A stretch of 64,000 nt of DNA from Kluyvera sichuanensis (GCF_014218705.1 NZ_JABBJF010000003.1:124001-188000); one strand, 5' to 3'. Positions 48,634 to 58,514 are shown, counted from the first letter of the stretch. Translations and numbers: made by a program. Notes: generated by a model not told the origin, from the sequence alone.

Positions 48634-48678
48634 GAATTGGTGTGCCGTATTTATCGCGTTAATGTGAGCTTGATCAAT
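48634..48678. promoter_or_regulatory. ExuR/UxuR-like operator and CRP site between yeiQ and uxuA
   Basis: AATTGGTGTGCCGTATT (48635-48651) resembles the ExuR/UxuR operator AAATTGGTATACCAATTT, most clearly in its left half. TGTGA-GCTTGA-TCAAT (48663-48678) matches the CRP consensus TGTGA-N6-TCACA in eight of ten positions. Both lie 98-142 bp upstream of uxuA in the divergent gap. Confidence 0.6.
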
Positions 48679-48775
48679 CAATCCCAGCGGATTTATTGAC
48701 GGTTCTGAATAAACATGTATGGTAGTCGTCATTGAAGGTGATTTTATTGGTATAACAACTTTAGAGGGTGAGGCA

Positions 48776-49966
48776 ATGGAACAAACCTGGCGTTGGTACG
48801 GCCCGAACGATCCGGTATCTCTTGATGATGTGCGTCAGGCTGGCGCGACGGGCGTCGTAACGGCATTGCACCACATTCCAAACGGTCAGGTATGGCCGGT
48901 TGAAGAAATTAAACAGCGTAAAGCGATGCTGGCTGAAAAAGGTCTGACCTGGTCCGTGGTGGAGAGTATCCCGGTTCACGAAGATATTAAGACTGGCTCC
49001 GGTGAGTACAAAACCTGGATTGCCAACTACCAGCAGAGCATCCGCAACCTGGCTGAATGTGGCATTGACACCGTCTGCTACAACTTCATGCCGATCCTTG
49101 ACTGGACGCGTACCGACCTCGAGTACACTCTGGAAGATGGCTCTAAAGCGCTGCGCTTTGACCAGATCGCTTTTGCGGCGTTTGAGCTGCACATCCTGAA
49201 GCGTGAAGGTGCGCAGGCGGATTACACCGCGGAAGAGCAGCGTCAGGCGCAGGAATACTTCAAGGCAATGACCGAAGCGGAAGTCACCAAGCTGACCCGC
49301 AACATCATTGCTGGCCTGCCGGGCGCGGAAGAGGGTTACACCCTGGACCAGTTCCGTGCGCGTCTGGCGGAATACGACCACATCAGCAAAGAAAACCTGC
49401 GTGAAAATATGGCGGTGTTCCTGCGCGCTATCGTGCCGGTAGCGGAAGAAGTCGGCGTGCGCCTGGCGGTTCACCCGGACGATCCACCGCGTCCAATCCT
49501 CGGCCTGCCGCGTATCGTTTCTACCATTGAAGATATGCAGTGGCTGAAAGAGACCGTTGATAGCATCAACAACGGCTTCACCATGTGCACCGGTTCTTAC
49601 GGCGTGCGTGCAGATAACGATCTGGTGAAAATGATCGAGACCTTCGGCGACCGTATTCACTTCACGCACCTGCGTTCTACCTGCCGTGAAGGAAACCCGA
49701 AAACCTTCCACGAAGCAGCACACCTGCAGGGCGATGTGAACATGGTTGCGGTGGTTGATGCGATTCTGACCGAAGAGCAACGTCGTAAGAAAGCGGGCGA
49801 TCTGCGTCCTATCCCAATGCGTCCTGACCACGGTCACCAGATGCTGGATGACCTGAAGAAGAAAACCAACCCAGGCTATTCTGCGATTGGTCGTCTGAAA
49901 GGTCTGGCGGAAGTGCGCGGCGTTGAGCTGGCGCTGAAAATGACCAAGTTCCGCGATCTGCTGTAA
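48776..49966 (+). CDS. uxuA: Mannonate dehydratase
   Basis: UxuA dehydrates D-mannonate to 2-keto-3-deoxygluconate in hexuronate catabolism. I chose the ATG at 48776 behind AGAGGGTGAGG; it gives [26 protein letters not shown] and 396 aa (394 in E. coli). An upstream in-frame ATG at 48719 adds 19 unconserved residues. Conserved motifs include [71 protein letters not shown] and [12 protein letters not shown]. In E. coli uxuA is in the distant uxuAB operon; here it is divergent from the UxuB paralogue yeiQ. Confidence 0.96.
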   Translation: MEQTWRWYGPNDPVSLDDVRQAGATGVVTALHHIPNGQVWPVEEIKQRKAMLAEKGLTWSVVESIPVHEDIKTGSGEYKTWIANYQQSIRNLAECGIDTVCYNFMPILDWTRTDLEYTLEDGSKALRFDQIAFAAFELHILKREGAQADYTAEEQRQAQEYFKAMTEAEVTKLTRNIIAGLPGAEEGYTLDQFRARLAEYDHISKENLRENMAVFLRAIVPVAEEVGVRLAVHPDDPPRPILGLPRIVSTIEDMQWLKETVDSINNGFTMCTGSYGVRADNDLVKMIETFGDRIHFTHLRSTCREGNPKTFHEAAHLQGDVNMVAVVDAILTEEQRRKKAGDLRPIPMRPDHGHQMLDDLKKKTNPGYSAIGRLKGLAEVRGVELALKMTKFRDLL

Positions 49967-49988
49967 TTCGTCATTTTCGCAAAATAAA

Positions 49989-50016
49989 AAAGGGTAGCCA
50001 TTTGGCTGCCCTTTTT
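49989..50016 (+). terminator. Rho-independent terminator of uxuA
   Basis: An 11-bp stem AAAGGGTAGCC / GGCTGCCCTTT (one G-U pair) has loop ATTT and a T tail, 23 bp after the stop. Confidence 0.92.
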
Positions 50017-50030
50017 GTTGGCCTATTTCC

Positions 50031-50063
50031 GTAGCCCGGCGTCGCGTTGCTCGGCCGGGCTAC
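50031..50063. repeat. REP element between uxuA and efpL
   Basis: This is a perfect 10-bp inverted repeat GTAGCCCGGC / GCCGGGCTAC around a 13-nt loop. It is the most symmetrical copy of the GTAGCCCGG REP class in the window, again in a convergent 3' gap. Confidence 0.78.
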
Positions 50064-50072
50064 TAAAGACAG

Positions 50073-50645
50073 TTAGTCCGCGCGGCACATATAGCGTTTT
50101 TCTTCGATATGAACGCGAATTTTTTCGCCGGTGGTCAGGTATTCAGGAACCTGCACAACCAGACCGGTAGTCAGGGTTGCTGGCTTGGTACGGGAGCTGG
50201 CGGAAGCGCCTTTGATGCCCGGTGCCGTTTCCACGATTTCCAGATCGACCGTCTGCGGCAGTTCCAGCGCCAGAACTCGGCCATCCCACAGCAGAACCTG
50301 CATTTCCGGCATACCGCCTTCAGGAATGAACTGCAGCTCTTCAGCAATCTGGTCGTGGGTGAAGATGTACGGGGTGTAATCTTCTTTATCCATAAACACG
50401 TATTCGTTGCCATCGATGTAGGAGAAGTCAACGAAGCGGCGGTTCAGGGTCACGGTATCAACCATGTCGTCGCCTTTAAAACGCTCTTCAACCTTCAGGC
50501 CGGTGCTGACATCGGAGAAGCGCATTTTGTACAGCGTTGCTGCGCCACGGGCGCTCGGTGACTGAATATCAATATTTTTTACAATCAGCAGCTTGCCGTT
50601 GTAATTCAGCACCATACCTTTTTTAATTTCGTTCGCTCTTGGCAT
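50073..50645 (-). CDS. efpL: Elongation factor P-like protein EfpL (YeiP)
   Basis: EfpL is an EF-P paralogue that relieves ribosome stalling at proline-containing and some other motifs. The 190-aa protein has the KOW-like N-terminal domain and two OB folds. The tip of the EF-P loop reads SPSARGAA with Arg33 in place of the modified Lys34 of EF-P, the hallmark of this subgroup, which needs no EpmA modification. It ends [10 protein letters not shown]. Confidence 0.96.
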   Translation of the reverse strand: MPRANEIKKGMVLNYNGKLLIVKNIDIQSPSARGAATLYKMRFSDVSTGLKVEERFKGDDMVDTVTLNRRFVDFSYIDGNEYVFMDKEDYTPYIFTHDQIAEELQFIPEGGMPEMQVLLWDGRVLALELPQTVDLEIVETAPGIKGASASSRTKPATLTTGLVVQVPEYLTTGEKIRVHIEEKRYMCRAD

Positions 50646-50799
50646 TGCAATTATCCTGTGAACTAGGGTGTCAAAAATATCGCGTAAAAGTACTCGTGCC
50701 GGGCGTTTCAGGCAAGAGGATTTAAAGGCTTTTGCTATGGCTGCTCAAAAGGTGGTAATGTGCGCGCCACCACCTTATCCACACTACAGAGAACCCGCG

Positions 50800-51054
50800 A
50801 TGGAATGTCGTCCGGACTGCGGGGCTTGCTGCACTGCACCTTCAATCTCCAGCCCCATTCCCGGCATGCCCAACGGCAAACCGGCTAACACGCCCTGCGT
50901 GCAGCTCGACGAACGCCAGCGGTGTAAAATCTTTGGCTCGCCGCTGCGCCCGAAGGTGTGCGCAGGGTTACAGCCCGCGCCTGAAATGTGCGGCGTCACC
51001 CGCGACGCGGCGATGACCTATCTGCTTCACCTCGAAGCGCTGACCGCGCCCTAA
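50800..51054 (+). CDS. yeiW: YkgJ-family cysteine-cluster protein YeiW
   Basis: This is an 84-aa small cytosolic protein with the cluster Cys3-x3-Cys7-x2-Cys10-Cys11 ([11 protein letters not shown]) and further cysteines ([29 protein letters not shown]). The family (CxxCxxCC) probably binds zinc or iron. I chose the ATG at 50800 because conservation with E. coli YeiW starts there; open frame continues upstream to 50668 without homology. The ribosome site is weak. The stop overlaps the convergent setB stop by 4 bp. Confidence 0.85.
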   Translation: MECRPDCGACCTAPSISSPIPGMPNGKPANTPCVQLDERQRCKIFGSPLRPKVCAGLQPAPEMCGVTRDAAMTYLLHLEALTAP

Positions 51055-52232
51055 ACGTCTTTAATCCGCACCAGGCAGCAAAGGGTGCCGACGCACAGCG
51101 CCAGCGCAATCCAGAACACGGTGTGGTAGTTCCAGATTTCCGCCACGACGCCCGCCAGCGAACCGGCAATGATCCAGCCGACGCGCGAGGTATTGGCGTA
51201 CAGCGTGGTGGCTGAGCCGGCTTGCCCCGGCATCAAATCCTGGAAGTACAGCATGCCAATCCCGCCGAGAATCCCGATATACACCGCGTTCAGCAACTGC
51301 ATGGCCAGCAACAGCGTTGGGCTGCTGAAGGTCAGCATACCTATATAGAAGAATAGCCCAGCCACGGCGGCCAGACGCATCAGGAAGCGCTTACCCAGGC
51401 GCTTGGCGAAGTAGCCCGCAATCAGCATCGTCGGGATCTCCAGCCCGGCGGCAGTGCCCATCATCACCCCGGCCAGCTTCTCCGGCAGATGCAGTTCATT
51501 AATGATGTACAGCGGCATATTGATGATATAGAGGCTGTTAGTGCCCCACATCAGGGTGCAGATAACAAACAGCAGCAGCGCATCCCGACGGTTGGTGCGC
51601 GGTGCCTGAATCGTACCGCTGGCCGCCGCTTTCTCCTTGCGCATGGTTGGCAAAAACAGCCAGACCATCGCGCCGCAGACCACAAACGCCACCGCAGCCG
51701 ACAGATACATCACCGTAAAGCTAAAGCCCATTGCCAGTGCGTAGGCCAGCGGCGGGCCAATCACCCACGCCAGCGATACCTGAGCACGCATAATCGAGCT
51801 GAACATTACCGCCTCGCGGCCGGTTTTATCGGCGTGCTCGCGGGCGAGGGCGAACATTTGCGGGTTGGCCGTGGAGCCAAAGCTGCTGAGGAAGACGCCG
51901 ACAAACAGCAGAATAAAGTAGTTACGGTTCCAGGCGAACAGCACGCAGGCCAGCACGCCGAGCAGGCAGCAGACCACGATCAGATTTTTACGGTCGCCGC
52001 GTTTATCCGAGTAGCCCGCCAGAAATTGGCTGACCAGAATGCCGATAACGGCGCTGCCGGTGAAAAAGAAGCCCACCATCGCCGGGCGAACGTGCACTTC
52101 ATTACTGAGGAACAGGCTCAGCGTTGGGGTCTGTAGTGCGCCGGCAATACCGGTTAAAAAGGCAACAATCAGAAAGGATGACGAGGTGAAATCAAACGAT
52201 CGCCGTGGGGCGGCGGCGGTACTGTTTTGCAT
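51051..52232 (-). CDS. setB: Sugar efflux transporter SetB
   Basis: SetB is a 12-segment MFS sugar exporter (lactose and glucose in E. coli assays) also linked to chromosome segregation. The 393-aa length equals E. coli SetB. MFS motif region [18 protein letters not shown] and [29 protein letters not shown] are highly conserved. It is divergent from the fructose operon. Confidence 0.95.
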   Translation of the reverse strand: MQNSTAAAPRRSFDFTSSSFLIVAFLTGIAGALQTPTLSLFLSNEVHVRPAMVGFFFTGSAVIGILVSQFLAGYSDKRGDRKNLIVVCCLLGVLACVLFAWNRNYFILLFVGVFLSSFGSTANPQMFALAREHADKTGREAVMFSSIMRAQVSLAWVIGPPLAYALAMGFSFTVMYLSAAVAFVVCGAMVWLFLPTMRKEKAAASGTIQAPRTNRRDALLLFVICTLMWGTNSLYIINMPLYIINELHLPEKLAGVMMGTAAGLEIPTMLIAGYFAKRLGKRFLMRLAAVAGLFFYIGMLTFSSPTLLLAMQLLNAVYIGILGGIGMLYFQDLMPGQAGSATTLYANTSRVGWIIAGSLAGVVAEIWNYHTVFWIALALCVGTLCCLVRIKDV

Positions 52233-52462
52233 GTTGTTTTATCGGTCGCTTTAGGAGAGGCGGGGAGTTTACGCCGCGACTCAGAAAATGAACAGTAACC
52301 TAAATCAAATTCGGCACGAAAAATTAAAAGGCCATTTCAAAATCTAGCTTACGTCTTGCTGAAGCCGTTGTTGAGTCGCCATCAGCGCGTCAGCAGTTGT
52401 GGCGAGAATGCTAATGAAATGTGCTGTAGATCTAATTTATGCAATCAAATTGTCAGCAAAAC

Positions 52463-52491
52463 TTGCAGGCTGATTAAGAAAGGCACAATAT
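52463..52491 (+). promoter_or_regulatory. Probable fruBKA promoter
   Basis: -35 TTGCAG (52463-52468), a 17-bp spacer and -10 CAATAT (52486-52491) precede the first Cra operator, which would cover the start site. Confidence 0.6.
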
Positions 52492-52493
52492 TA

Positions 52494-52508
52494 TTGAAAC
52501 GTTTCAGC
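52494..52508 (+). promoter_or_regulatory. Cra (FruR) operator O1
   Basis: TTGAAACGTTTCAGC contains the Cra core TGAAACGTTTCA as a perfect palindrome. Cra represses fruBKA until fructose-1-phosphate binds it. Confidence 0.85.
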
Positions 52509-52558
52509 GTCGTCTTCAGCACCTCACTCGCTAAGTACGACGATTTTTTCTCACCAAA

Positions 52559-52575
52559 GCTGAATCGATTCAATT
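52559..52575 (+). promoter_or_regulatory. Cra (FruR) operator O2
   Basis: GCTGAATCGATTCAATT contains TGAATCGATTCA, a perfect palindrome matching the Cra consensus. It lies 65 bp after O1 and 19 bp before the fruB start, as in E. coli. Confidence 0.85.
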
Positions 52576-52593
52576 CAGCGCGCGAGGGGAACC

Positions 52594-53724
52594 ATGTTCC
52601 AGTTAACTGTTCAGGATATTCATCCCGGCCAGCAGGCCGCGAATAAAGAAGAGGCTATTCGGCAGGTTGCTGCGGCGCTCGTCAGCGCAGGCAACGTTGC
52701 TGACGGTTACGTTGCCGGCATGCTGGCGCGTGAGCAACAAACCTCCACTTTCCTTGGCAACGGCATTGTGATTCCGCACGGCACCACCGATACCCGCGAT
52801 CAGGTGCTGAAAACCGGTGTTCAGGTTTATCAATTCCCGCAGGGCGTCACCTGGGGCGAAGGCCAGACGGCGTACGTCGCTATCGGTATCGCCGCCAGCT
52901 CCGATGAGCACCTCGGCCTGCTGCGTCAGCTGACGCATGTGCTGAGCGATGACGCGGTGGCTGAACAGCTGAAAACCGCCACCACCGCGGAAGAGCTGCG
53001 TGCGCTGCTGATGGGTGAAAAGCAGAGCGAAGTGCTGAAGCTTGATAACGACACGCTCTCGCTTGACGTGGTTGCCAGTGACCTGGTGACGCTGCAGGCG
53101 CTGAACGCCGCACGTCTGAAAGAAGCGGGTGCGGTAGATGCCAACTTTGTGGCGCGCGTGATTAACGAGCAGCCGCTGAACCTGGGCCAGGGTATCTGGC
53201 TGAACGACAGCGCGGAAGGCAACCTGCGCAGCGCTATCGCGGTAAGCCGCGCGGCAACGCCATTTACCGTCGGTGACGCTTCTGCTTCGCTGCTGATCTC
53301 CGTCGCCATGGCCGATGCTCAGCCGACCGCAGTGCTGAACCGCCTGGTCAATATTCTGCTGGACAACAAAGCTGAACGCCTGCTGAAAGCCGATGCCGCT
53401 ACGCTGCTGGCGCTGCTGACCAGCGATGAAGCGTTGGCTGAAGACGTGCTGAATGAAGAATTCGTGGTGCGTAACGAACACGGTCTGCACGCCCGTCCGG
53501 GCACCGTGCTGGTGAACACCATCAAACAGTTTAACAGTGACATTACCGTCACCAATCTTGACGGCAGCGGCAAACCAGCCAACGGGCGTAGCCTGATGAA
53601 GGTTGTCGCGCTGGGTGTTAAAAAAGGTCATCGCCTGCGCTTTACCGCACAGGGTGATGATGCTCGTCAGGCGCTGGACGCTATTGGCGAAGCCATTGCT
53701 TCAGGCCTCGGGGAGGGCGCATAA
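52594..53724 (+). CDS. fruB: Fructose PTS diphosphoryl transfer protein (EIIA-FPr)
   Basis: FruB passes phosphate from EI to the fructose permease. The 376-aa protein is an EIIA-Fru domain with His62 ([13 protein letters not shown]), a middle M domain and a C-terminal HPr-like FPr domain with His299 ([15 protein letters not shown]). It is the first gene of fruBKA. The stop is immediately followed by the fruK ATG, so translation is coupled. Confidence 0.97.
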   Translation: MFQLTVQDIHPGQQAANKEEAIRQVAAALVSAGNVADGYVAGMLAREQQTSTFLGNGIVIPHGTTDTRDQVLKTGVQVYQFPQGVTWGEGQTAYVAIGIAASSDEHLGLLRQLTHVLSDDAVAEQLKTATTAEELRALLMGEKQSEVLKLDNDTLSLDVVASDLVTLQALNAARLKEAGAVDANFVARVINEQPLNLGQGIWLNDSAEGNLRSAIAVSRAATPFTVGDASASLLISVAMADAQPTAVLNRLVNILLDNKAERLLKADAATLLALLTSDEALAEDVLNEEFVVRNEHGLHARPGTVLVNTIKQFNSDITVTNLDGSGKPANGRSLMKVVALGVKKGHRLRFTAQGDDARQALDAIGEAIASGLGEGA

Positions 53725-54663
53725 ATGAGCAGAAGAGTAGCCACAATTACCTTAAACCCGGCCTATGATTTGGTAGGGTTCACGCCAGAAGTTGAGCGTG
53801 GCGAAGTGAACCTGGTGCGTACCACCGGGCTGCACGCGGCGGGTAAAGGCATTAACGTGGCCAAAGTGCTGAAGGACTTAGGCATCGACGTCACCGTAGG
53901 TGGTTTCCTGGGGAAAGACAACCAGGATGGTTTTCAGCAGCTGTTCAGCGAACTGGGCATTGCTAACCGTTTCCAGGTCGTCCAGGGCCGTACCCGTATT
54001 AACGTCAAGCTGACGGAAAAAGATGGTGAAGTTACCGACTTCAACTTCTCTGGTTTTGAAGTTACCCCGTCTGATTGGGAGCGTTTCGTCAATGATTCCC
54101 TGAGCTGGCTGGGTCAGTTCGACATGGTGTGCGTGAGCGGCAGTCTGCCAGCGGGCGTGAGCCCTGAAGCGTTCACCGACTGGATGACGCGTCTGCGTAG
54201 CCAGTGTCCGTGCATTATTTTCGACAGCAGCCGTGAAGCGCTGGTTGCCGGGCTGAAAGCCGCGCCGTGGTTGGTGAAGCCAAACCGTCGCGAGCTGGAG
54301 ATCTGGGCTGGCCGCAAGCTGCCTGAAATGAAAGATGTGATTGAAGCGGCCCACGCGCTGCGCGAGCAGGGTATTGCTCACGTGGTGATTTCGCTGGGTG
54401 CAGAAGGCGCGCTTTGGGTTAACGCCTCCGGCGAATGGATTGCCAAGCCGCCGTCAATGGAAGTGGTAAGCACCGTAGGAGCAGGGGATTCAATGGTCGG
54501 CGGTCTGATTTACGGCCTGCTGATGCGTGAATCCAGCGAGCATACCCTGCGTCTGGCGACCGCCGTTGCAGCGCTGGCGGTAAGCCAGAGCAACGTCGGA
54601 ATCACCGACCGTACCCAGTTGGCCGCGATGATGGCGCGCGTCGACCTGAAACCTTTTAACTAA
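53725..54663 (+). CDS. fruK: 1-phosphofructokinase
   Basis: FruK phosphorylates fructose-1-phosphate to fructose-1,6-bisphosphate. The 312-aa PfkB-family kinase has signature 1 in GKGINVAKVLKDLGIDVTVGGFLGKDN and signature 2 with the catalytic Asp in VSTVGAGDSMVGG. It directly abuts fruB. Confidence 0.97.
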   Translation: MSRRVATITLNPAYDLVGFTPEVERGEVNLVRTTGLHAAGKGINVAKVLKDLGIDVTVGGFLGKDNQDGFQQLFSELGIANRFQVVQGRTRINVKLTEKDGEVTDFNFSGFEVTPSDWERFVNDSLSWLGQFDMVCVSGSLPAGVSPEAFTDWMTRLRSQCPCIIFDSSREALVAGLKAAPWLVKPNRRELEIWAGRKLPEMKDVIEAAHALREQGIAHVVISLGAEGALWVNASGEWIAKPPSMEVVSTVGAGDSMVGGLIYGLLMRESSEHTLRLATAVAALAVSQSNVGITDRTQLAAMMARVDLKPFN

Positions 54664-54678
54664 CAGCGGGAGAGGCGT

Positions 54679-56364
54679 ATGAAAACGCTGCTGATTATCG
54701 ATGCCAAACTCGGACAGGCTCGCGCTTATATGGCGAAGACCCTGCTGGGTGCGGCGGCGCAGAAAGCGCGCCTGGAGTTCATTGATAACCCGAACGACGC
54801 CGACCTGGCGATCGTGCTGGGCACTGCTCTGCCAGCGGATACCGCGCTGGCTGGCAAACAGGTTTACCTTGGCGATATCAACCGTGCAGTTTCCCATCCG
54901 GAACTGTTCCTGAGCGAAGCCAAATCCCACGCCCTGCCTTACGAGGCTCCGGCGCAGGCGGAGCCTACAGCCAAAGGTGCGGTAAAACGCATTGTGGCGG
55001 TCACCGCGTGCCCAACCGGCGTGGCACACACCTTTATGGCGGCTGAAGCCATTGAAACCGAAGCTAAAAAACGCGGCCTGTGGGTGAAAGTGGAAACCCG
55101 TGGCTCCGTGGGCGCTGGTAACGCGATTACGCCAGAAGAAGTTGAGCAGGCGGATCTGGTTATCGTGGCGGCGGATATTGAAGTGGATCTGGCGAAATTC
55201 GCCGGCAAGCCGATGTATCGCACCACCACCGGCCTGGCGCTGAAGAAAACCGCGCAGGAACTGGACAAAGCAATGGTTGAGGCGAAGCCGTATCAGCCAG
55301 CTGGCCAGAGCAAATCCCCGGCGGATTCTGCGAAGAAAGAGAGCGGCGGCGGGGCGTATCGTCACCTGCTGACCGGTGTTTCTTATATGCTGCCAATGGT
55401 CGTGGCGGGTGGTTTGTGTATCGCCCTGTCCTTTGCCTTCGGTATCAAAGCGTTTGAAGTGAAAGGTACGCTGGCGGCGGCGCTGATGCAGATCGGCGGC
55501 GGTTCAGCCTTCGCGCTGATGGTGCCGGTGCTGGCAGGCTTTATCGCCTTCTCCATTGCTGACCGTCCGGGTCTGACCCCAGGTCTTATCGGCGGTATGC
55601 TGGCGGTGAGCGGCGGTTCTGGGTTTATCGGCGGTATCATTGCAGGCTTCCTGGCCGGGTACGTCGCGAAACTTATCAGCACCAAGCTGAAGCTACCGCC
55701 AAGCATGGAAGCGCTGAAGCCAATTCTGATAATCCCGCTGGTCTCCAGCCTGATTGTTGGCCTGGCGATGATCTACCTGATCGGCACCCCGGTTGCGGCG
55801 CTGCTGAACTGGCTGACCCACTGGCTGCAAACCATGGGTACCGCGAACGCCGTCCTGTTGGGTGCGATCCTCGGTGCGATGATGTGTACCGACATGGGTG
55901 GCCCGGTGAACAAAGCGGCATACGCGTTCGGCGTAGGTCTGCTGAGTACCCAAACCTACGCGCCAATGGCAGCGATTATGGCGGCCGGTATGGTTCCACC
56001 GCTGGCAATGGGTATTGCTACGCTGATTGCGCGTAAGAAATTCGATCAGGGTCAACGTGAAGGTGGTAAAGCGGCGCTGGTTCTTGGCCTGTGCTTTATC
56101 TCCGAAGGGGCGATTCCTTTCGCGGCTCGTGACCCGATGCGCGTCCTGCCTTGCTGTATCGTCGGCGGTGCTGTTACCGGTGCTATTTCGATGGCGGTTG
56201 GTGCAAAACTGATGGCACCACACGGTGGTCTGTTCGTCCTGCTGATCCCTGGCGCTATCACGCCGGTAGTGGGTTATCTGGTGGCGATTATCGTGGGTAC
56301 GCTGGTTGCTGGCCTCTCTTACGCGGTGTTGAAACGCCCGGAAGTCGTCGCTAAACAGGCATAA
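54679..56364 (+). CDS. fruA: Fructose PTS permease EIIB'BC
   Basis: FruA imports and phosphorylates fructose to fructose-1-phosphate. The 561-aa protein (563 in E. coli) has an N-terminal IIB' domain, the catalytic IIB domain with phospho-acceptor Cys111 in VTACPTGVAHTFMAAE, and the IIC membrane domain from about residue 225 (YRHLLTGVSYMLPMVVAGG). IIC motifs include GGSGFIGGIIAGFLAGY and MMCTDMGGPVNKAAYAFG. It ends the operon and a terminator follows. Confidence 0.97.
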   Translation: MKTLLIIDAKLGQARAYMAKTLLGAAAQKARLEFIDNPNDADLAIVLGTALPADTALAGKQVYLGDINRAVSHPELFLSEAKSHALPYEAPAQAEPTAKGAVKRIVAVTACPTGVAHTFMAAEAIETEAKKRGLWVKVETRGSVGAGNAITPEEVEQADLVIVAADIEVDLAKFAGKPMYRTTTGLALKKTAQELDKAMVEAKPYQPAGQSKSPADSAKKESGGGAYRHLLTGVSYMLPMVVAGGLCIALSFAFGIKAFEVKGTLAAALMQIGGGSAFALMVPVLAGFIAFSIADRPGLTPGLIGGMLAVSGGSGFIGGIIAGFLAGYVAKLISTKLKLPPSMEALKPILIIPLVSSLIVGLAMIYLIGTPVAALLNWLTHWLQTMGTANAVLLGAILGAMMCTDMGGPVNKAAYAFGVGLLSTQTYAPMAAIMAAGMVPPLAMGIATLIARKKFDQGQREGGKAALVLGLCFISEGAIPFAARDPMRVLPCCIVGGAVTGAISMAVGAKLMAPHGGLFVLLIPGAITPVVGYLVAIIVGTLVAGLSYAVLKRPEVVAKQA

Positions 56365-56380
56365 GTTTACCTTTATTCGG

Positions 56381-56411
56381 AAAGGGCAGAGCGATCTCTG
56401 CCCTTTTTTTA
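56381..56411 (+). terminator. Rho-independent terminator of fruBKA
   Basis: An 11-bp perfect stem AAAGGGCAGAG / CTCTGCCCTTT with loop CGAT and a long T run starts 17 bp after the fruA stop. Confidence 0.95.
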
Positions 56412-56545
56412 TTTTTCAAATTTGTGTCCTGCCTTTCAATTTTTCCCTCGCTTTCAGTCATCCACAATAAAAATCTGTGACTCCCCTCATATCTATTCAC
56501 TTTCGCGCTTGCGGACGGGTTTACTTTATCTAAACCAGGCTTATC

Positions 56546-56574
56546 ATGAACATATGTTTGATAATGAACATGTG
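56546..56574 (+). promoter_or_regulatory. Tandem 11-bp repeats upstream of psuK
   Basis: ATGAACATATG (56546-56556) and ATGAACATGTG (56564-56574) differ at one position and are 18 bp apart. The first contains the palindrome AACATATGTT (56549-56558). They lie 76-104 bp before the psuK start and look like paired regulator sites; the binding protein is unknown. Confidence 0.5.
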
Positions 56575-56649
56575 CTCTAATATAGTAGGTTGCTATCAAC
56601 ATCGTTAACGAACTCATTTTTATGGCAATTTATTGCCAGAGGACGTGCT

Positions 56650-57591
56650 ATGCGTAAAAAGGAATACATTGTCACTATTGGCTCGGCCAATATGGATGTG
56701 GCTGGATATTCGCATGCTTCTTTAAACTATGCGGATTCCAATCCGGGAAAAATTAAATTTACGCCAGGCGGCGTCGGGCGCAACATTGCGCATAATTTAG
56801 CGTTGCTGGGAAAGGACTCATGGCTATTAACGGCTGTCGGCAGTGACTTTTATGGCCAATCATTATTAGCCCAGACCAGCCAGCCTGGCGTCCACGTCGA
56901 TAAATGTCTTATCGTTTCTGGGGAAAATACCTCTAGTTATTTATCCCTACTGGATAATACCGGCGAAATGCTGGTGGCTATCAACGATATGTGTATTACC
57001 GAATATATTTCTGCTGAGTTTTTAGCGCAGCATGCAGATTTTATTCGTGGGGCAAAGGTGATTATTGCTGACTGTAATATCAGCGAAGCGGCGCTGACCT
57101 GGGTGCTGGAAAACGCTGGCTCCACGCCGGTATTTGTTGACCCAGTTTCAGCCTGGAAGTGCGTCAAAATTCGCGAGCGGTTGGGCAAAATACATACCCT
57201 GAAACCGAACCGTCTGGAAGCTGAAACCCTAAGCGGTATCACGCTCTCAGGGCGAGAGGATGTCGGCAAGGTTGCCGCATGGTTCCATGAGCATGGCCTG
57301 AATCGCCTGGTGCTTAGCATGGGCGGCGACGGCGTTTACTACAGCGATATTCACGGCGAACACGGTTGGTCACGACCGCTGAAAACCAACGTTATTAATG
57401 TTACCGGGGCCGGTGATGCGATGATGGCCGGGCTAGCTTCCTGCTGGGTTGATAACGTGCCGTTTATTGAGTCTGTCCGATTTGCGCAGGGTTGTTCATC
57501 AATGGCGCTGTCCAGTGAATATACCAATAACCCTGATCTTTCTATTGCGAACGTTACATCGTTAGTGGAGAACATAGAATGCCTGAATTAA
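56650..57591 (+). CDS. psuK: Pseudouridine kinase
   Basis: PsuK phosphorylates pseudouridine to pseudouridine 5'-phosphate. I chose the ATG at 56650 (MRKKEYIVTIGSANMDVAGYSHASLNYADSNPG, 313 aa), matching E. coli; open frame extends 20 codons upstream without homology. PfkB signatures are GGVGRNIAHNLALLG and VINVTGAGDAMMAGLAS with the catalytic Asp. It overlaps psuG by 13 bp, which suggests coupled translation. Confidence 0.96.
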   Translation: MRKKEYIVTIGSANMDVAGYSHASLNYADSNPGKIKFTPGGVGRNIAHNLALLGKDSWLLTAVGSDFYGQSLLAQTSQPGVHVDKCLIVSGENTSSYLSLLDNTGEMLVAINDMCITEYISAEFLAQHADFIRGAKVIIADCNISEAALTWVLENAGSTPVFVDPVSAWKCVKIRERLGKIHTLKPNRLEAETLSGITLSGREDVGKVAAWFHEHGLNRLVLSMGGDGVYYSDIHGEHGWSRPLKTNVINVTGAGDAMMAGLASCWVDNVPFIESVRFAQGCSSMALSSEYTNNPDLSIANVTSLVENIECLN

Positions 57592-58514
57592 CTCTTTCCC
57601 CTGAATTATTACAAATTTCACCAGAAGTCCAGGAAGCTTTAAACAGCAAAAAGCCGATTGTTGCACTGGAATCGACCATTATTTCTCACGGCATGCCTTT
57701 CCCGCAGAATGCGCAAACGGCGATTGAAGTTGAAGAAACCATTCGCAAGCATGGTGCTGTTCCTGCAACGATTGCGATTATTGGCGGCGTAATGAAAGTC
57801 GGCCTGAGCAAAGAGGAAATCGAATTATTAGGCCGCGAAGGGCATAGCGTAACGAAAGTCAGTCGCCGTGATTTACCGTTTGTGGTTGCCGCCGGAAAAA
57901 ATGGCGCGACCACCGTTGCCTCTACCATGATTATTGCCGCACTGGCCGGTATTAAAGTCTTTGCAACCGGCGGTATTGGCGGTGTTCACCGTGGTGCAGA
58001 GCACTCATTCGATATTTCCGCTGATTTACAAGAGCTAGCGCATACCAACGTTACGGTTATTTGTGCAGGCGCGAAATCTATTCTCGACCTCGGTTTAACC
58101 ACTGAATATCTGGAAACCTTTGGCGTGCCGCTGATTGGTTATCAAACCCAGGCGCTGCCCGCATTTTTCTGCCGCACCAGTCCGTTTGAGGTCAGCATTC
58201 GCCTCGATAGCGCGAAAGAAATTGCTCGTGCAATGGCGGTGAAATGGCAGGCCGGTCTGAACGGCGGTCTGGTGGTGGCAAACCCTATTCCAGAACAGTT
58301 TGCGATGGCGGAAGAAGCAATCAATGCCGCTATCGATAGAGCGGTGAAGGAAGCGGAAGAGCAGGGCGTTGTGGGCAAAGAGAGCACGCCGTTCCTGCTG
58401 GCTCGCGTGGCGGAGTTGACCGGTGGCGATAGCCTGAAATCCAACATTCAACTGGTGTTCAACAACGCGGTGCTGGCTTGTGAAATTGCGAAGGAGTATC
58501 AACGCCTCGCATAA
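57579..58514 (+). CDS. psuG: Pseudouridine-5'-phosphate glycosidase
   Basis: PsuG cleaves the C-C glycosidic bond of pseudouridine 5'-phosphate to uracil and ribose-5-phosphate. The 311-aa protein (312 in E. coli) shows KPIVALESTIISHGMPFPQNAQTAIEVE, VSRRDLPFVVAAGKNGATTVASTM, FATGGIGGVHRGAE and VVANPIPEQF, the family's metal- and substrate-binding motifs. It is the second gene of psuKGT. Confidence 0.97.
   Translation: MPELTLSPELLQISPEVQEALNSKKPIVALESTIISHGMPFPQNAQTAIEVEETIRKHGAVPATIAIIGGVMKVGLSKEEIELLGREGHSVTKVSRRDLPFVVAAGKNGATTVASTMIIAALAGIKVFATGGIGGVHRGAEHSFDISADLQELAHTNVTVICAGAKSILDLGLTTEYLETFGVPLIGYQTQALPAFFCRTSPFEVSIRLDSAKEIARAMAVKWQAGLNGGLVVANPIPEQFAMAEEAINAAIDRAVKEAEEQGVVGKESTPFLLARVAELTGGDSLKSNIQLVFNNAVLACEIAKEYQRLA

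Larger units (their letters stand above)
52233..52593. other. setB-fruB divergent control region (361 bp)
   Basis: No protein gene is seen. The fruB-proximal half holds the fru promoter and two Cra operators. The setB-proximal half contains no signal I can name. Confidence 0.7.

Noticed and set aside
48719..48775. Upstream ATG extending uxuA by 19 residues
   Set aside because: The extension has no counterpart in UxuA, and the ATG at 48776 has the ribosome site.
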